Assembly (NCBI RefSeq): GCF_022809775.1
Contig: NZ_CP094380.1
Coordinates: 2,393,501 to 2,457,500, forward strand
Direction of reading: 5' to 3'
Source of the DNA: Pseudodesulfovibrio tunisiensis
GTDB lineage: Bacteria; Desulfobacterota; Desulfovibrionia; Desulfovibrionales; Desulfovibrionaceae
Length of the DNA: 64,000 bases
Numbering within the stretch: the first letter of the stretch is position 1; each line of letters opens with the position of its first letter. The position numbers and the translations under genes are program-made. The notes under the pieces are model-generated. The model was given only the letters and a program-made list of their open reading frames with translations. It searched no databases and had not been told where the DNA came from. This document shows, one piece after another, positions 8,353 through 19,033 of this stretch.

Positions 8353-11084
8353 AGCTTGTACAACAGACTGGCCTGCCGACAATGGCCACGCAACCCGAGC
8401 GTGCGATAGAGCGCGTCGATGTCCAGAGCTTCGCGCACAATGGACGCAAGGTTGTCCAGCGCATCTTCAAGGTCGAAGGCGGTCTGGACTTGCGTGAGCG
8501 GATCAAGCCCCTTGTCCATGCGCAACTGGTCGATGAACCAGCGCCGGAACTCGTCCGCATCGAACAGGCCGTGCAGATAGGTGCCCCAGACCCGGCCATC
8601 GGCCTTGCCGAAACCAAGGGGATCGCCCTGATTGTCGCGCAGGGCCACGCGCAGGGAATCGTTCATGGGCGCGGTTCGGCCATGATGAATTTCATAGCCG
8701 TGCACGCGCAGACCGGACCGGGAATGCACGCCATAGGTACGGCTCAGGGTCTTGTCCGGGCTCAGCGTGGTGCGCACCGGAAGCAGCCCGAAGCCATCCA
8801 CGCGCGCGGATTCGGATTCCAGCCCGTGCGGATCGTCCACGAGTTCGCCGAGCATCTGGAACCCGCCGCAGATGCCGATGATGCGGGTTCGGTGACTGTC
8901 TCCGGCCAGTTCGCGAATGGCGGCAGCCATGCCTGCGCCGCGCAGGGCCTTCATGTCCGGCACCGTGGACTTGGACCCGGGAATGATCACGGCATCGGGA
9001 TCGCCCAGTTCGTGGGGCGAGGACACCACGCGCACGCGCACGTCGGGTTCGGCGTACAGCGGATCGATGTCGTTGAAATTCGAAATGCGCGGCAGATCGA
9101 TCACCGCAATGTCCACGCACTGGTCGGGCGGGAACTTGTCGGACTCGTCCGGCCGGAACCCTTCCTTGAAGGAAACGGAATCCTCCTCGGGCAGACCAAG
9201 GCCGTGGATGTACGGCACCACGCCGAGAATGGGCTTGCCCGTGTGCTCGAACATCTGGCCGAACGCGGGTTCCAGCAGGGTTGCGTCGCCCCGGAAGCGG
9301 TTGATCACGAACCCTTCGACCATGGCGCGTTCCGCAGGGGTGAGCAGCTGCATGGTGCCCACGATGGACGCGAACACCCCGCCCCGGTCGATGTCGCCGG
9401 TCAGAAGCACGCGCGCGTCCGCATACCGGGCCATGTTCATGTTCACGATGTCGTGATGCTTGAGATTGACCTCGGCCGGACTGCCCGCGCCTTCCAGCAC
9501 CATGACCTCGTGCTCGTTGGCAAGGGAGTCGTAGGCGGACTTGACCGCGTCCCATGCCTGCGGCTTGTAGCGCACGTACTGGGACACGTTCATGTTGCCC
9601 ACGGGCCTGCCCATGACAATGACCTGCGATCCGGTGTCGGACCCGGGCTTGAGCAGCACCGGGTTCATGCGCACGTCCGGATTCATGCGGCAGGCCATGG
9701 CCTGCGTCACCTGCGCCCGGCCCATTTCCCCGCCCGTGTCCGTGACATGGGAGTTCAGCGACATGTTCTGGGCCTTGAACGGGGCCACGTCATACCCGTC
9801 CTGAAGCAGGATGCGACACAGGGCCGCAGTGAGCACGGACTTGCCCGCATTGGAGCTGGTGCCCTGCAACATGATGGCCGGGGTGTGGCGTTCCCGTTTG
9901 ACCAGCGGTGGCCGGGCCGTGCCGGACAGGGCTTCCAGCGCGCGGATCAGCCGTTCATTGTCCTTTTCATTGCGCACGGCCACGCGAAACCACTCGCTGC
10001 CCAATCCCGAAAAATTCACGCACAAACGGATGGCGATGCGGTGTTCGCGCAAAAGACGATCCGCAAGCTCGCTGCCGTCCCGGCCCACGCGGTCCACGCG
10101 GCAGAGCAGAAAATTGGCCTCGCCGGGCAGGACGCGAAGCCCGGGCACCTGCCGCAATCCTGCGGCCAGTTCCTGCCGGAGCAGAGAGGTGCGCTCGCGG
10201 GTGCGCGCAGCGTAGTCGGTATCACGCAGGCAGCGCGCGCCCACGCGCTGGGCAAGGGAATTCACGGACCATGCGGGAATGCGCTTCCGCAGCTTGAGAA
10301 TGATGTCGGGCCGGGCAAATGCCAGTCCGAGACGCAGGCCCGGAATGGCGAAGAACTTGGTCAGGGACACGATGGTGATCACGTTGTCCGGACGGTCGCG
10401 CACCAGCCTGTCCGCGTCCTCGGGCAGAAAATCGGCAAAGGATTCGTCCACGATGAATCGGGACTGGGGAAACATTTCCGCGACTTCGCGCAGGTCCGCC
10501 GCACTGAACGAGGTGCCCGTGGGATTGTTGGGCCGGGCCAGAAACACCACGGACGGGGTGCACAGGATCGGGCCGAGCGCGGGGAAATCCACCTGAAACC
10601 CGTTGTCCCGGCGCATGGGCAAATCCCTGACCGCAAGACGGTGCGCCTTGCATGCCCGGGCATAGTCCACATAGGAAGGCGAGGGAATCACGGCCTGCCG
10701 AAAGCCGCCCAGCCCGGCGGCCGCGAACAGCAGTTCCGAAGCGCCGTTTCCCGCAAGAATCTGGGTTGGCCAGACCTTGTAGCGATCGGACGCGGCCATG
10801 ACGAGATCCATGTTGTCCGGATCCGGGTAGTGGTCCACGTCCTGAAGCGCGGCCCCTACCTCCTGCCCCAGCCATGCGGGCGGGCCAAGGGGATTGATGC
10901 TGGCGGAAAAGTCGAGGATGTCGGACGGCGCACATCCGGCCTGCTCGGCCAGTTTGCGCAGATTGCCGCCATGGGCGAACCGCTGTTCGTCCAGAATGTC
11001 GGGAATGCCCGCGAATACGCTCTGTTTCAAGAATGGCCCCGCTGTGTCCGCCCCGCCTGCGAATCGAAATTCCCGGGACGACAC
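8346..11084 (-). CDS. Fusion: threonine-phosphate decarboxylase (CobD) - cobyric acid synthase (CobQ)
   Basis: A 912-residue bifunctional cobamide-synthesis protein. Residues about 35-395 are a PLP fold-type I CobD/CobC aminotransferase relative: [24 protein letters not shown], and [10 protein letters not shown] with the PLP lysine near 243. From about 400 the CobQ half begins with [11 protein letters not shown], then the glutamine amidotransferase part with the nucleophile in [10 protein letters not shown] (near 740) and HG in TYLHGLFD (near 838). CobD would make aminopropanol phosphate, and CobQ amidates adenosylcobyrinate diamide. The start codon is GTG with a weak ribosome binding site, so the first 30 residues are uncertain. 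It ends beside the tandem repeats. Confidence 0.92.
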   Translation of the reverse strand: MSSREFRFAGGADTAGPFLKQSVFAGIPDILDEQRFAHGGNLRKLAEQAGCAPSDILDFSASINPLGPPAWLGQEVGAALQDVDHYPDPDNMDLVMAASDRYKVWPTQILAGNGASELLFAAAGLGGFRQAVIPSPSYVDYARACKAHRLAVRDLPMRRDNGFQVDFPALGPILCTPSVVFLARPNNPTGTSFSAADLREVAEMFPQSRFIVDESFADFLPEDADRLVRDRPDNVITIVSLTKFFAIPGLRLGLAFARPDIILKLRKRIPAWSVNSLAQRVGARCLRDTDYAARTRERTSLLRQELAAGLRQVPGLRVLPGEANFLLCRVDRVGRDGSELADRLLREHRIAIRLCVNFSGLGSEWFRVAVRNEKDNERLIRALEALSGTARPPLVKRERHTPAIMLQGTSSNAGKSVLTAALCRILLQDGYDVAPFKAQNMSLNSHVTDTGGEMGRAQVTQAMACRMNPDVRMNPVLLKPGSDTGSQVIVMGRPVGNMNVSQYVRYKPQAWDAVKSAYDSLANEHEVMVLEGAGSPAEVNLKHHDIVNMNMARYADARVLLTGDIDRGGVFASIVGTMQLLTPAERAMVEGFVINRFRGDATLLEPAFGQMFEHTGKPILGVVPYIHGLGLPEEDSVSFKEGFRPDESDKFPPDQCVDIAVIDLPRISNFNDIDPLYAEPDVRVRVVSSPHELGDPDAVIIPGSKSTVPDMKALRGAGMAAAIRELAGDSHRTRIIGICGGFQMLGELVDDPHGLESESARVDGFGLLPVRTTLSPDKTLSRTYGVHSRSGLRVHGYEIHHGRTAPMNDSLRVALRDNQGDPLGFGKADGRVWGTYLHGLFDADEFRRWFIDQLRMDKGLDPLTQVQTAFDLEDALDNLASIVREALDIDALYRTLGLRGHCRQASLLYKLS

Positions 11085-11208
11085 GGACTCTAAAGATTTT
11101 CAAGACTGCCCGTGTTGTACCTGCAAACCCGGAGCGCGGCAAGACCGGCGCATTGGTTCGCAGGCCCCGGCTTGCCGCGCACGCAGGTTCGGGTGTAGTC
11201 TCGGACGC

Positions 11209-11943
11209 ATGGGTGAAACGCGCATTGCGGTCCTTTCGGACGTGCATTCCAATCTTGCGGCGCTGGAGGCCGTGCTTGACGATCTGGATTCCCGGGACTC
11301 GGCCGCACAGGTGGTGGTGACCGGGGACTGCATCGGGTACGGCCCGGACCCGGACGCGTGCGTGCGTCTGCTGCGCGAACGCAAGGCCATGGCGGTCATG
11401 GGCAACCATGAGCAGGCATTGCTCAACCTGATCTACCTGAACCGCATGAACCAGTTCGCCCGGGACGCGCTGCGCCGCAATGCGGAACTGCTTTCCCCGG
11501 ACTCCCGGCAATGGTGCGAATCCCTGCCCAAGGCGCTGGTCGTGGACGGCTGCCGGTTCGTGCACGGCCTGCCGCCCGACGATCCGGTCACGTATCTGTG
11601 GAAGGTACGCACCAATCTCGCTCCGGTGTTCGGCAGCTTTCCGGAACGCATCTGCTTCGTGGGCCACACCCATGATCTGACGCGATTCACGTTCAACGGC
11701 ACCTCGGTCGCGGAACATCCCCTGCGGCAGGGAGTTGTCCTGCTGGAGCCGGACCTGCGGCATCTGGTGAACATCGGGGCCGTGGGCCAGCCAAGGGACG
11801 GGGACAACCGCGCCAAGTACGGCCTGTTCGATCCCGGGACCCGGGAACTGGAAATGCGCTTCGTGGCCTATGACATTGCCCGGACAGCAGCCCGCATCAG
11901 GGAGGTCGGCATCCACCGCATGTTTGCCCAGCGACTGTGGTGA
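11209..11943 (+). CDS. Metallophosphoesterase (calcineurin-like, YfcE/MJ0936 group)
   Basis: A 244-residue predicted cytosolic dimetal phosphoesterase. All sequence motifs of the superfamily are present: SDVHSN near residue 10, GDCIGYGPDP near 38, GNHEQ near 64 and GHTHD near 153. The start at ATG 11209 places the first motif at the usual position, although the Shine-Dalgarno sequence is poor and the frame is open further upstream. It is divergent from cobD-cobQ. The substrate cannot be told from sequence. Confidence 0.88.
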   Translation: MGETRIAVLSDVHSNLAALEAVLDDLDSRDSAAQVVVTGDCIGYGPDPDACVRLLRERKAMAVMGNHEQALLNLIYLNRMNQFARDALRRNAELLSPDSRQWCESLPKALVVDGCRFVHGLPPDDPVTYLWKVRTNLAPVFGSFPERICFVGHTHDLTRFTFNGTSVAEHPLRQGVVLLEPDLRHLVNIGAVGQPRDGDNRAKYGLFDPGTRELEMRFVAYDIARTAARIREVGIHRMFAQRLW

Positions 11944-12042
11944 CGCCGCGCGATCTTCGGGAATAATAACGGCATCACGCTGGCCCGGCGCATGGTTGCG
12001 TGATATCCTTTTCACGCTGCAATCTTTCCCAAAGGAGTCGCC

Positions 12043-12942
12043 ATGCGAGCCATCATCGCCGGAGGAACCGGGTTCATCGGCAGGCATCTGAGCGCGGAAC
12101 TCGTTGCGCACGGCTGGGAGGTCGTGATCCTTTCCCGCTCGCCGTCCAAGGTCGCGGAAACGTTCCACAGCGGAGTCATCGGCATGCCCTGGGACAACGG
12201 GTGGACCGAATTTCTGGACGACGCATCCGTGATCGTGAATCTGGCCGGAAGCAACATTGCGTCCGGTCGCTGGAACGAATCCGTCAAGGAACGCATCCTG
12301 TCCAGCCGGATTCGGGCCGGGCAACGGATTGTGGAAACTATACGCAATTCGGAGAGGAAACCCGCCGCCCTGATTCAGGGGTCTGCCGTGGGCTTCTACG
12401 GACCGCGCAACGACAACCCCGTGGACGAGTCCACGGAGTCCGGAACCGGATTTCTGGCCTCGGTCACGCGCGAATGGGAGGCGTCCACCCGGGAACTGGA
12501 GGATCTGGGTGTACGGCGAGCCGTGATCCGCACGGGCATGGTACTGGGCCACGGCGGGGCGCTGGAACGCATGTTGCCACCCTTTCGCCTGTTCGCGGGC
12601 GGCCCGGTGGGCAGTGGAAGACAGGGCGTGTCGTGGATACACATGCTGGATCAGGTCCGGGCCATCCGGTTCCTGATGGAGACCGATTCCGCAAGCGGGC
12701 CCTACAACCTGACCGCGCCGACCCCGGTGAATTTCCGCAAGTTCGCCCGCACTCTGGGCGAGGCCATGCGCAGGCCGTCATGGCTTCCGGCCCCGGCATT
12801 CGCCCTGCGGCTGCTGTTCGGGGAAATGGCGGACGAGGTGCTGCTTTCGGGCCAGCTTGCCCTGCCCTCGCGACTGCTTGAGGCGGGCTTCGAGTTCCGC
12901 TTTCCCGAACTCGCCCCGGCCCTGCAGGACCTGCTCGACTGA
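12043..12942 (+). CDS. TIGR01777-type SDR-family epimerase-like protein (YfcH-like)
   Basis: A 299-residue extended-SDR protein. The N-terminal Rossmann motif is GGTGFIG (residues 7-13). The middle carries NLAGSNIASGRW and GSAVGFYG, and the C-terminal DUF1731-like segment (RPSWLPAPAFALRLLFGEMADEVLLSG, split here as RPSWLPAPAF and FGEMADEVLLSG) is typical of YfcH-like proteins. AAAGGAG precedes the ATG. Nucleotide-sugar or lipid epimerisation has been suggested for relatives, but the real substrate is unknown. Confidence 0.9.
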   Translation: MRAIIAGGTGFIGRHLSAELVAHGWEVVILSRSPSKVAETFHSGVIGMPWDNGWTEFLDDASVIVNLAGSNIASGRWNESVKERILSSRIRAGQRIVETIRNSERKPAALIQGSAVGFYGPRNDNPVDESTESGTGFLASVTREWEASTRELEDLGVRRAVIRTGMVLGHGGALERMLPPFRLFAGGPVGSGRQGVSWIHMLDQVRAIRFLMETDSASGPYNLTAPTPVNFRKFARTLGEAMRRPSWLPAPAFALRLLFGEMADEVLLSGQLALPSRLLEAGFEFRFPELAPALQDLLD

Positions 12943-13046
12943 GTTCCGGCCTTGAATCATGGCCCGGCCTTGTTTACAACAGCCAGGCGGAGTTCCGCGC
13001 GCTTGCGACAGATCGCCCTTGTTCAACAGCCCCCACAGGAGACCCC

Positions 13047-14450
13047 ATGAGCGGACAGATACTGATCATCGACGACGAGGAAGGCATTCGATTTTCCCTG
13101 CGTGGCATCCTTGAGGACGAGGGCCACGACATCATCGAGGCCGAATCCGGGGAACAGGGGCTGGAACTGCTGGAAAGCGAGGACCCGGACCTTGTCTTTC
13201 TGGACATCTGGCTGCCGGGCATGGACGGGCTGGAGGTACTGGACCGTGTGGCCGAGAATCACGAGGGCCTGCCCGTGATCATGATCTCGGGGCATGGCAC
13301 CATCGAGACCGCAGTGCAGGCATTGAAAAAGGGCGCGTTCGACTTCATCGAAAAACCCCTGTCCCTTGAAAAGGTGGTGGCCACCACGCGCAACGCCATC
13401 GAGTTCTCCCGGCTGCGGCTGGAAAACCGTGCCCTGCGCACCCGCATTTCCTCGGAACAACCCGTGCGCATCACGGGCGAGTCCGAGCCCATCCGCGCGC
13501 TCAAGGACGTGATCTCCCGGGTCGCGCCCACGGACGCCTGGGTGCTCATCACCGGAGAAAACGGCACGGGCAAGGAAATCGTGGCCCGGTCCATCCACGA
13601 CCAGTCCAAACGCGCGGACAAGCCCCTTGTGGCCGTGAACTGCGCGGCCATTCCCGAGGAGCTGATCGAATCCGAACTGTTCGGCCATGAAAAGGGCGCA
13701 TTCACCGGCGCGGAAAAGGCGCAGGAAGGCAAGTTCGAACTGGCGGACGGCGGCACATTGTTTCTGGATGAAATCGGGGACATGAGCCTCAAGACGCAGG
13801 CCAAGATACTGCGCATCCTTCAGGAGCAGCGGTTCGAGCACGTGGGCGGGCGCAAGACCATCAAGGTGGACGTGCGCGTGATTGCGGCCACGAACAAGAA
13901 TCTGCTGGAGGAGATCGAGAACGGACGATTCCGCGAGGATCTGTACTACCGGCTCAAGGTCTTCCCGCTGGAACTGCCGCCCCTGCGCGACCGAGCCGGA
14001 GACGTGCCCCTGCTCATCGACGCCTTCACGGACATGCTTGCCCGGCGGCACGGATTCAAGCCCATTGCGTTCGACGACTCGGCACTGGCCGTGCTGCGCG
14101 TCTACCCGTGGCCCGGCAACGTGCGCGAGCTCAAGAATTTCGTGGAGCGCATGTTCATCCTGTTTGCCGGAGAAACCGTGGGTGCGGACAAGCTGCCCCC
14201 GGAATTCAAGGCGGTCAGGGCCACGGCCGAGGAAGAGCCTGCCGTTTCCAGAGAGCCCGAGGACATGGACGCGGTCATTGCCCAGGGCCCGGACGATCTC
14301 AAGCAGGCCCGCGCCGAATTCGAGGCCCGCTTTCTGGAGGCCAAGCTCAGGGAATGCGGCGGCAACGTGACCCAGCTCGCCCGGAACGTGGGGCTGGAAC
14401 GCAGTTCCCTGTACCGCAAGCTCAAGACCTACAACATCCAGACCGACTAG
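13047..14450 (+). CDS. Sigma-54-dependent response regulator (NtrC/NtrX type)
   Basis: A 467-residue enhancer-binding activator. A receiver domain (residues 1-120) has the acidic pair DD9-10, phospho-acceptor Asp53 and Lys103. The AAA+ domain has Walker A GENGTGKE (170-177), the sigma-54 contact loop GAFTGA (217-222) and Walker [12 protein letters not shown]. The C-terminus is a Fis-type helix-turn-helix ([20 protein letters not shown]). The layout resembles NtrX. No histidine kinase is adjacent, so its partner must be elsewhere in the genome. It is followed by a bidirectional hairpin shared with the convergent SPOR gene. Confidence 0.95.
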   Translation: MSGQILIIDDEEGIRFSLRGILEDEGHDIIEAESGEQGLELLESEDPDLVFLDIWLPGMDGLEVLDRVAENHEGLPVIMISGHGTIETAVQALKKGAFDFIEKPLSLEKVVATTRNAIEFSRLRLENRALRTRISSEQPVRITGESEPIRALKDVISRVAPTDAWVLITGENGTGKEIVARSIHDQSKRADKPLVAVNCAAIPEELIESELFGHEKGAFTGAEKAQEGKFELADGGTLFLDEIGDMSLKTQAKILRILQEQRFEHVGGRKTIKVDVRVIAATNKNLLEEIENGRFREDLYYRLKVFPLELPPLRDRAGDVPLLIDAFTDMLARRHGFKPIAFDDSALAVLRVYPWPGNVRELKNFVERMFILFAGETVGADKLPPEFKAVRATAEEEPAVSREPEDMDAVIAQGPDDLKQARAEFEARFLEAKLRECGGNVTQLARNVGLERSSLYRKLKTYNIQTD

Positions 14451-14472
14451 CCATTTCCCGCAGAATCGAAAA

Positions 14473-14506
14473 GGCGGCCCGGAAGATGCGCATCTTCCGG
14501 GCCGCC
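14473..14506. terminator. Bidirectional terminator between the NtrC-type regulator and the SPOR gene
   Basis: A perfectly palindromic 34-bp sequence (16-bp arms GGCGGCCCGGAAGATG and partner around a central CG). Four T follow on the minus strand, so it serves best as terminator of the SPOR gene. Confidence 0.85.
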
Positions 14507-14553
14507 CACTGTTTCAGGCATGTGAAAATCCGGGGAGTCGAGCCCCGGCCTGT

Positions 14554-15243
14554 CTACTGGACCTGCGTCTTGCCCCTGAGCAGCGGCTTCCTGATCTTGA
14601 ACTGCGCCAGCGCGGCCTTCATGGTCGAGGTGGACGCCTCGGTGCCGGTGTGCAGGACATTGACCCGATACCACGTGGTGCCCTTGGCCTCGGCGGACTG
14701 GATCTGCGAATTCAGTCCGGCAGCGGCCAGCTGCTTCCTGAGCTTCTCGGCCATGTCCAGCTTGCGAAAGGACGCGGCCTGATACACGTAGGCATAGACC
14801 GGCGCACCGGGCTGTTCCGTCTGCGCCTTGGCAGCGGGCAGGGCCTTGGCCTCGGTTTCCGGTTTGGGGGCAGGCCTGGACGCGGCCTTTGGCTCGGGTT
14901 GGGCCTTTGGCTTGGGCGCGAGCGGCTGCTGCGGCGCCTTGGCAAGCTGTTCCGGGTAGTCCAGTTCCTCGGCCTTGAGCACCTCGGGCTGTTCCGGGGC
15001 AACGGCCTGCACCTGTCCATGCACCTTGGAGGGCATGATTCTGGCGAGCTGGGGCACGTCCGCCTCGGGCCGATAGCCCCGGCCGATGAGTATTCCAAGA
15101 ACGAAAAAGAAGGTCAGGGCCACCACTGCGCCACCAATGGCCGAAACCAGCCCGGGCAGGGACAGGGTGAACGTGTAGGTCTTGTTCTTTGCGTCGAGCT
15201 TGGGGAATTTGACCTGATACTTCCTTTTCCTATCTTCCGACAT
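14554..15243 (-). CDS. SPOR-domain membrane protein
   Basis: A 229-residue bitopic inner-membrane protein. It has a short basic cytoplasmic N-terminus, one transmembrane helix (about residues 29-54, LVSAIGGAVVALTFFFVLGI), and a periplasmic Ala/Pro/Lys/Gln-rich linker (about 75-145). The C-terminal SPOR domain (YAYVYQAASFRKLDMAEKLR onward) normally binds denuded septal peptidoglycan. It starts 21 bases after the argS stop on the same strand, so the two are probably one transcription unit. A role at the division site or cell wall is inferred from the domain only. Confidence 0.9.
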   Translation of the reverse strand: MSEDRKRKYQVKFPKLDAKNKTYTFTLSLPGLVSAIGGAVVALTFFFVLGILIGRGYRPEADVPQLARIMPSKVHGQVQAVAPEQPEVLKAEELDYPEQLAKAPQQPLAPKPKAQPEPKAASRPAPKPETEAKALPAAKAQTEQPGAPVYAYVYQAASFRKLDMAEKLRKQLAAAGLNSQIQSAEAKGTTWYRVNVLHTGTEASTSTMKAALAQFKIRKPLLRGKTQVQ

Positions 15244-15264
15244 ACATAGTCCGTTCCGCTGGGG

Positions 15265-16908
15265 TTACATGGACTCGGGCGCGGAAACGCCGAGCAGGGA
15301 AAGGCCGTTGCGGATCACGCCGGACACGCAGTCCAGCAGCAGGAGCCGGGCGGCCAGCACATCGTCTTCGGCAGAGAGCACATGCACGTTGGTATAATAC
15401 CTGTGCAGGGTTGCGGCAAGCTCCTGAAGGAACGTGGAGATGACATGCGGAGACTGGCTGCGCGCCGCGCTCTCCACGAAGTCCGGATACTGGTCCAGCA
15501 TCTGGAGCAACTGGAGATCGTATTTCGTGTCCAGCAGGGCCAGAGTTGCGTCCTCGGGCGCAGCGGGCTGCCTGCCCTGTTCCCCGGCCTTGCGCATCAT
15601 GGAGCGGATGCGGGCGTGTGCGTACTGCACGTAGTACACCGGGTTGTCCATGGTCTTCTGCTTGACCAGCTCCAGATCGAAATCCAGACGGGAATCGGAC
15701 TTGCGGGACAGGAACATGAATCGGGACGCGTCCGACCCCACTTCCTTGACCACGTCCTCCAGCGTCTCGAACTGGCCGGCGCGGGTGGACATGGCAATGG
15801 GCTGTCCGTCGCGCAGCAGGTTGACCAGATTGACAAGAATCACGTGCAGCTTGCCTTTCTGGCCCAGCGCCTCGCAGGCCGCGTCCATGCGCGGGATGTA
15901 CCCGTGATGGTCCGCACCCCAGATGTCGATGACGATGTCGAAGCCGCGCTTGAACTTGTTGTCGTGGTAGGCGATGTCGGATGCGAAATAGGTGGTGTCG
16001 CCATTGGACTTGCGCAGGACGCGGTCCTTGTCGTCGCCGAACTCCGTGGCCCTGAACCAGAACGCATCGTCCTTGTCGAAGCCGAGCCCGGACTTGCGCA
16101 GATCCGCAAAGGTCTCTTCCACAAGCCCCTTTTCCACAAGGGACTTCTCCGAGAACCACACGTCGTGGCGCACGCCAAAGGCCTTGAGGTCGGTCTTGAT
16201 GGTCTCCAGGATCACGTCCTTGCCGTAGACCTTGCAGATTTCCAAGGCCTCGGCCTCGGGCATGTCGAGCAGGTCCGGATGCTTTTCCAGCAGATCGGCG
16301 GCAATGTCGCGGATGTAGTCGCCCCTGTACAGGTCCTCGGGCTTTTCCGGGTCCATGCCCTTGATCTGGCGGGCGCGGTACAGGATCGAGCCGCCAAGGA
16401 TGAGCATCTGCCGTCCGGCGTCGTTGATGTAGTATTCGGCCTCCACATCGTATCCGGCCTTGTCCAGAATGCGAACCAGACTGTCGCCGAGAGCTGCGCC
16501 GCGGCCATGCCCGATGTGCAGGGGGCCGGTGGGGTTGGCGGAAACGTATTCCACCTGTACGCGCACGCCCTTGCCCAGTTCGGAATCGCCGTAGGCGTCT
16601 CCGGCCTCGCGCACCACGCGGGCTGTCTGCTGCCAGAAGGACGGGGCAAAGGTGAAATTCAGGAACCCGGGTCCGGCAATGTCGATCTTCTCGATCAGCG
16701 GATCGGAAGCCAGTTCGTTGGAAATATCTTCGGCAATGGCGCGCGGGGCCTTTCTGGCCTGCTTGGCCAGCATCATGGCCACATTGGCGGACATGTCCCC
16801 GAACTGGCGGTCCTTGGGCGGTTCCACCACGGCTTTTTCCGGCCATTCCCAACCGTTATGGTCCAAAACGGCCTTGAGGGCCGCTTCAAGATGTTGTTTC
16901 GCTCTCAT
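15265..16908 (-). CDS. argS: Arginyl-tRNA synthetase
   Basis: A 547-residue class I aminoacyl-tRNA synthetase that charges tRNA-Arg. It has the N-terminal Arg_tRNA_synt_N domain, the HIGH motif at residues 131-134 ([12 protein letters not shown]), MSTRAG as the KMSK-equivalent, and the C-terminal DALR anticodon-binding domain. The frame is open 36 codons upstream, but ATG 16908 ([11 protein letters not shown]) gives the family N-terminus and has AGGAG at a suitable distance. The SPOR gene follows downstream. The divergent ABC importer shares the 297-base upstream region. Confidence 0.96.
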   Translation of the reverse strand: MRAKQHLEAALKAVLDHNGWEWPEKAVVEPPKDRQFGDMSANVAMMLAKQARKAPRAIAEDISNELASDPLIEKIDIAGPGFLNFTFAPSFWQQTARVVREAGDAYGDSELGKGVRVQVEYVSANPTGPLHIGHGRGAALGDSLVRILDKAGYDVEAEYYINDAGRQMLILGGSILYRARQIKGMDPEKPEDLYRGDYIRDIAADLLEKHPDLLDMPEAEALEICKVYGKDVILETIKTDLKAFGVRHDVWFSEKSLVEKGLVEETFADLRKSGLGFDKDDAFWFRATEFGDDKDRVLRKSNGDTTYFASDIAYHDNKFKRGFDIVIDIWGADHHGYIPRMDAACEALGQKGKLHVILVNLVNLLRDGQPIAMSTRAGQFETLEDVVKEVGSDASRFMFLSRKSDSRLDFDLELVKQKTMDNPVYYVQYAHARIRSMMRKAGEQGRQPAAPEDATLALLDTKYDLQLLQMLDQYPDFVESAARSQSPHVISTFLQELAATLHRYYTNVHVLSAEDDVLAARLLLLDCVSGVIRNGLSLLGVSAPESM

Positions 16909-17205
16909 GTGTGCGTTGTTCTCCTGTGAAGTTCGTGGGGCTGGCTGTAGCATGTTTGGCCCCGGTCTCCAAGTCATAATACGGAGGGTCTTCCCGGACG
17001 CAATATCATGATTCATGTTTTTTGCGCTTGTCTTTTATTTGCTATATGCGAAAACCTATTCACGTGTTGTGTCGGCCCCATAGGTGAAATGACTATACAT
17101 TTGCGGCGTTGAAACATGGAAAAAAGGGCTTGCAAATGCCTGTCATGCCTTGCTATTCGCCTTGCCGGGCAAAATAGACGTTTTCACACAGAGAGGAGGG
17201 TTCCC
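16909..17205. promoter_or_regulatory. Divergent intergenic region, argS / ABC importer, with candidate promoter
   Basis: 297 AT-richer bases between divergent genes. A possible sigma-70 promoter for the importer is TTGCAA (17130-17135), an 18-base spacer and TATTCG (17154-17159), leaving a leader of about 40 bases. The GAGGAGGG ribosome binding site is at 17193-17200. No argS promoter is clear, and I see no riboswitch. Confidence 0.4.
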
Positions 17206-18180
17206 ATGAAACGGTTTTCCATTGCGCTCGCCATCTGCCTGAGTCTGGTTCTGTGCGCTTCCGCAGCCCTTGCTGCCAAGACCAGGGTCAAGGTGGCCTT
17301 CTGCACCTGGGTTGGCTACGCCCCGCTGTACATTGCCAAGGAAAAGGGCATGTTCGACAAGTACGGTCTGGACGTGGACATCATGATCATCGAGGACGAG
17401 TCCCAGTATGCTGCGGCCATGGCCACGGGCAACATCGATGCGCTGGGCAACGTGCTGGACCGCGAGATCATCCACTATGCCAAGGGCACGGCCGAGACCC
17501 TGCTCTTTGCCATGGACGAATCCTCGGGCGGCGACGGCCTGATCGCCTCGGGCGACATCAGGACCGTGGCCGACCTTCGGGGCAGAACCGTGGGGCTGGA
17601 CAAGAGCGCTTCGTCCTACTTCTTTTTTCTCAGCGTGCTGAAAAAGAACAGCATTCCGGAATCCGAGGTCAATGTGCTGGAAATGAGCACATCGGACGCG
17701 GGCGCGGCTTTCATGGCCGGCCGACTGGACGCGGCCGTGACCTGGGAACCGTGGCTTTCCAAGGCCATCGAGCGCGAGGGCGGCCACATTCTGGTCTCCT
17801 CGGCCGACTATCCCCGCACCATCGTGGACGTGTTCATGATGCGCAACGAATTCATCAAGGAGCACCCCGAAGCGCCGCTGGCCATGACTCGCGCATGGTT
17901 CGAGGCGATCGACTGGTATCGGGCCAATCCGGATGAGGGCAACGCCATCATGGCCAAGGGCCTTGGCGAAAGCCGGGACGACGTGGCCGACATGGTCGGA
18001 GGCGTGACCTTCTACGGACGCAAGGGCAACCTGTCCTTCATGGACAAGTCCGCTCCGAACTCCATCTTCGAAGTGGCCGAACGCGCGGGCTCGTTCTGGC
18101 GCGCCAAGGGCATCATTGCCAAGGACGCGGACGTGACCCCGATGATTTCGGACGTCTACGTGAAGGAAGCCGCCAAGTAA
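17206..18180 (+). CDS. ABC transporter periplasmic substrate-binding protein (SsuA/TauA/NMT1-like)
   Basis: A 324-residue secreted binding protein. The signal peptide has a Lys-Arg start, a hydrophobic core to about residue 20 and an ALA cleavage site near 23. The mature part begins with the family signature FCTWVGYAPLYIAKEKGMFD, followed by the YGLDV segment. ATG 17206 is chosen over the upstream in-frame ATG 17116 because it gives the signal peptide and has GAGGAGGG at the right spacing. Permease and ATPase genes follow. Relatives import sulfonates, nitrate/cyanate or thiamine precursors; the ligand here cannot be determined. Confidence 0.92.
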   Translation: MKRFSIALAICLSLVLCASAALAAKTRVKVAFCTWVGYAPLYIAKEKGMFDKYGLDVDIMIIEDESQYAAAMATGNIDALGNVLDREIIHYAKGTAETLLFAMDESSGGDGLIASGDIRTVADLRGRTVGLDKSASSYFFFLSVLKKNSIPESEVNVLEMSTSDAGAAFMAGRLDAAVTWEPWLSKAIEREGGHILVSSADYPRTIVDVFMMRNEFIKEHPEAPLAMTRAWFEAIDWYRANPDEGNAIMAKGLGESRDDVADMVGGVTFYGRKGNLSFMDKSAPNSIFEVAERAGSFWRAKGIIAKDADVTPMISDVYVKEAAK

Positions 18181-18181
18181 C

Positions 18182-18961
18182 ATGTCCGACTCCCTTCGCG
18201 CGAAAATGGCGGGCCGTTCGCTCGCCCTGCTGTCCTTTGCCGTCCTGCTGGGCCTGTGGTGCGCCCTGTCCTATTCCGGCGCGGTCAAGGCCCTGTTCCT
18301 GCCCCGGCCCCACAGCGTACTGCTCGCCTTCGGCAAGATGCACGAGGAAGGCATACTCTGGCAGTATGCCTGGGACTCCACCTACCGGGTCATGGTGGGC
18401 TGGGCCCTTGCCGTGGCCGCTGCCGTGCCGATGGGCATGCTGATCGCCACGTCCCGACGCTGGGCCGCGCTGTGCCAGCCCATCATGGAATTCGCGCGCT
18501 ACCTGCCGGTGGTGGCTCTGGTGCCCCTGACCCTGCTGTATTTCGGGATCGGGGACTTCCAGAAGTTCATGGTCATCTTTCTGGGCACCTTCTTCCAGCT
18601 GGTGCTCATGGTGGCCGACACCGTGGCCGCCGTGCCCGGGGACCTGTCCCGCGCCGCAGCCACGCTGGGCGCGAGCCGCAGCCAGACCTACCGGCTGGTG
18701 CTCATGCCCGGCGCGCTGCCCGGGATCATGGACGACCTGCGCATCACCATCGGCTGGGCATGGACCTATCTGGTGGTGGCCGAACTCGTGGCCGCGAACT
18801 CGGGGCTGGGTTACATGATTCTCAAGGCGCAGCGCTTTCTGGCCATCGACCGCATCTTCGCGGGCCTGATCATCATCGGCCTTCTGGGCCTGATCACGGA
18901 CTGGAGCTTCAAGCTCCTGACCCGAATCACGGTTCCGTGGAGCGAAAAGACCGTCAAATAG
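18182..18961 (+). CDS. ABC transporter permease (SsuC/TauC-like)
   Basis: A 259-residue inner-membrane protein with about six transmembrane helices (binding-protein-dependent transport family). The cytoplasmic EAA loop, which docks on the ATPase, reads AAATLGASRSQTYRLVLMPG at about residues 158-177. The ATG follows one base after the stop of the binding-protein gene, implying coupled translation. An unusually strong hairpin separates it from the ATPase gene. Confidence 0.93.
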   Translation: MSDSLRAKMAGRSLALLSFAVLLGLWCALSYSGAVKALFLPRPHSVLLAFGKMHEEGILWQYAWDSTYRVMVGWALAVAAAVPMGMLIATSRRWAALCQPIMEFARYLPVVALVPLTLLYFGIGDFQKFMVIFLGTFFQLVLMVADTVAAVPGDLSRAAATLGASRSQTYRLVLMPGALPGIMDDLRITIGWAWTYLVVAELVAANSGLGYMILKAQRFLAIDRIFAGLIIIGLLGLITDWSFKLLTRITVPWSEKTVK

Positions 18962-18964
18962 CGG

Positions 18965-18999
18965 CGCGGGGAAATCCCGGCATGGGATTTCCCCGCGTT
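18965..18999 (+). terminator. Hairpin between permease and ATPase genes (terminator or attenuator)
   Basis: A perfect 14-bp stem (CGCGGGGAAATCCC at 18965-18978, partner 18984-18997), five-base loop and TTTT directly after. It lies inside what should be one operon, 37 bases before the ATPase ATG, so it probably lowers downstream transcription or stabilises the upstream mRNA. Confidence 0.8.
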
Positions 19000-19033
19000 T
19001 TCCGCAGGATCCGCAACCATACGCGACAGCACA

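Noticed and set aside
8382..11093. 903-residue plus-strand open frame opposite cobD-cobQ
   Set aside because: His/Gly/Arg-rich translation without domains; mirrors the codon bias of the real gene on the other strand.
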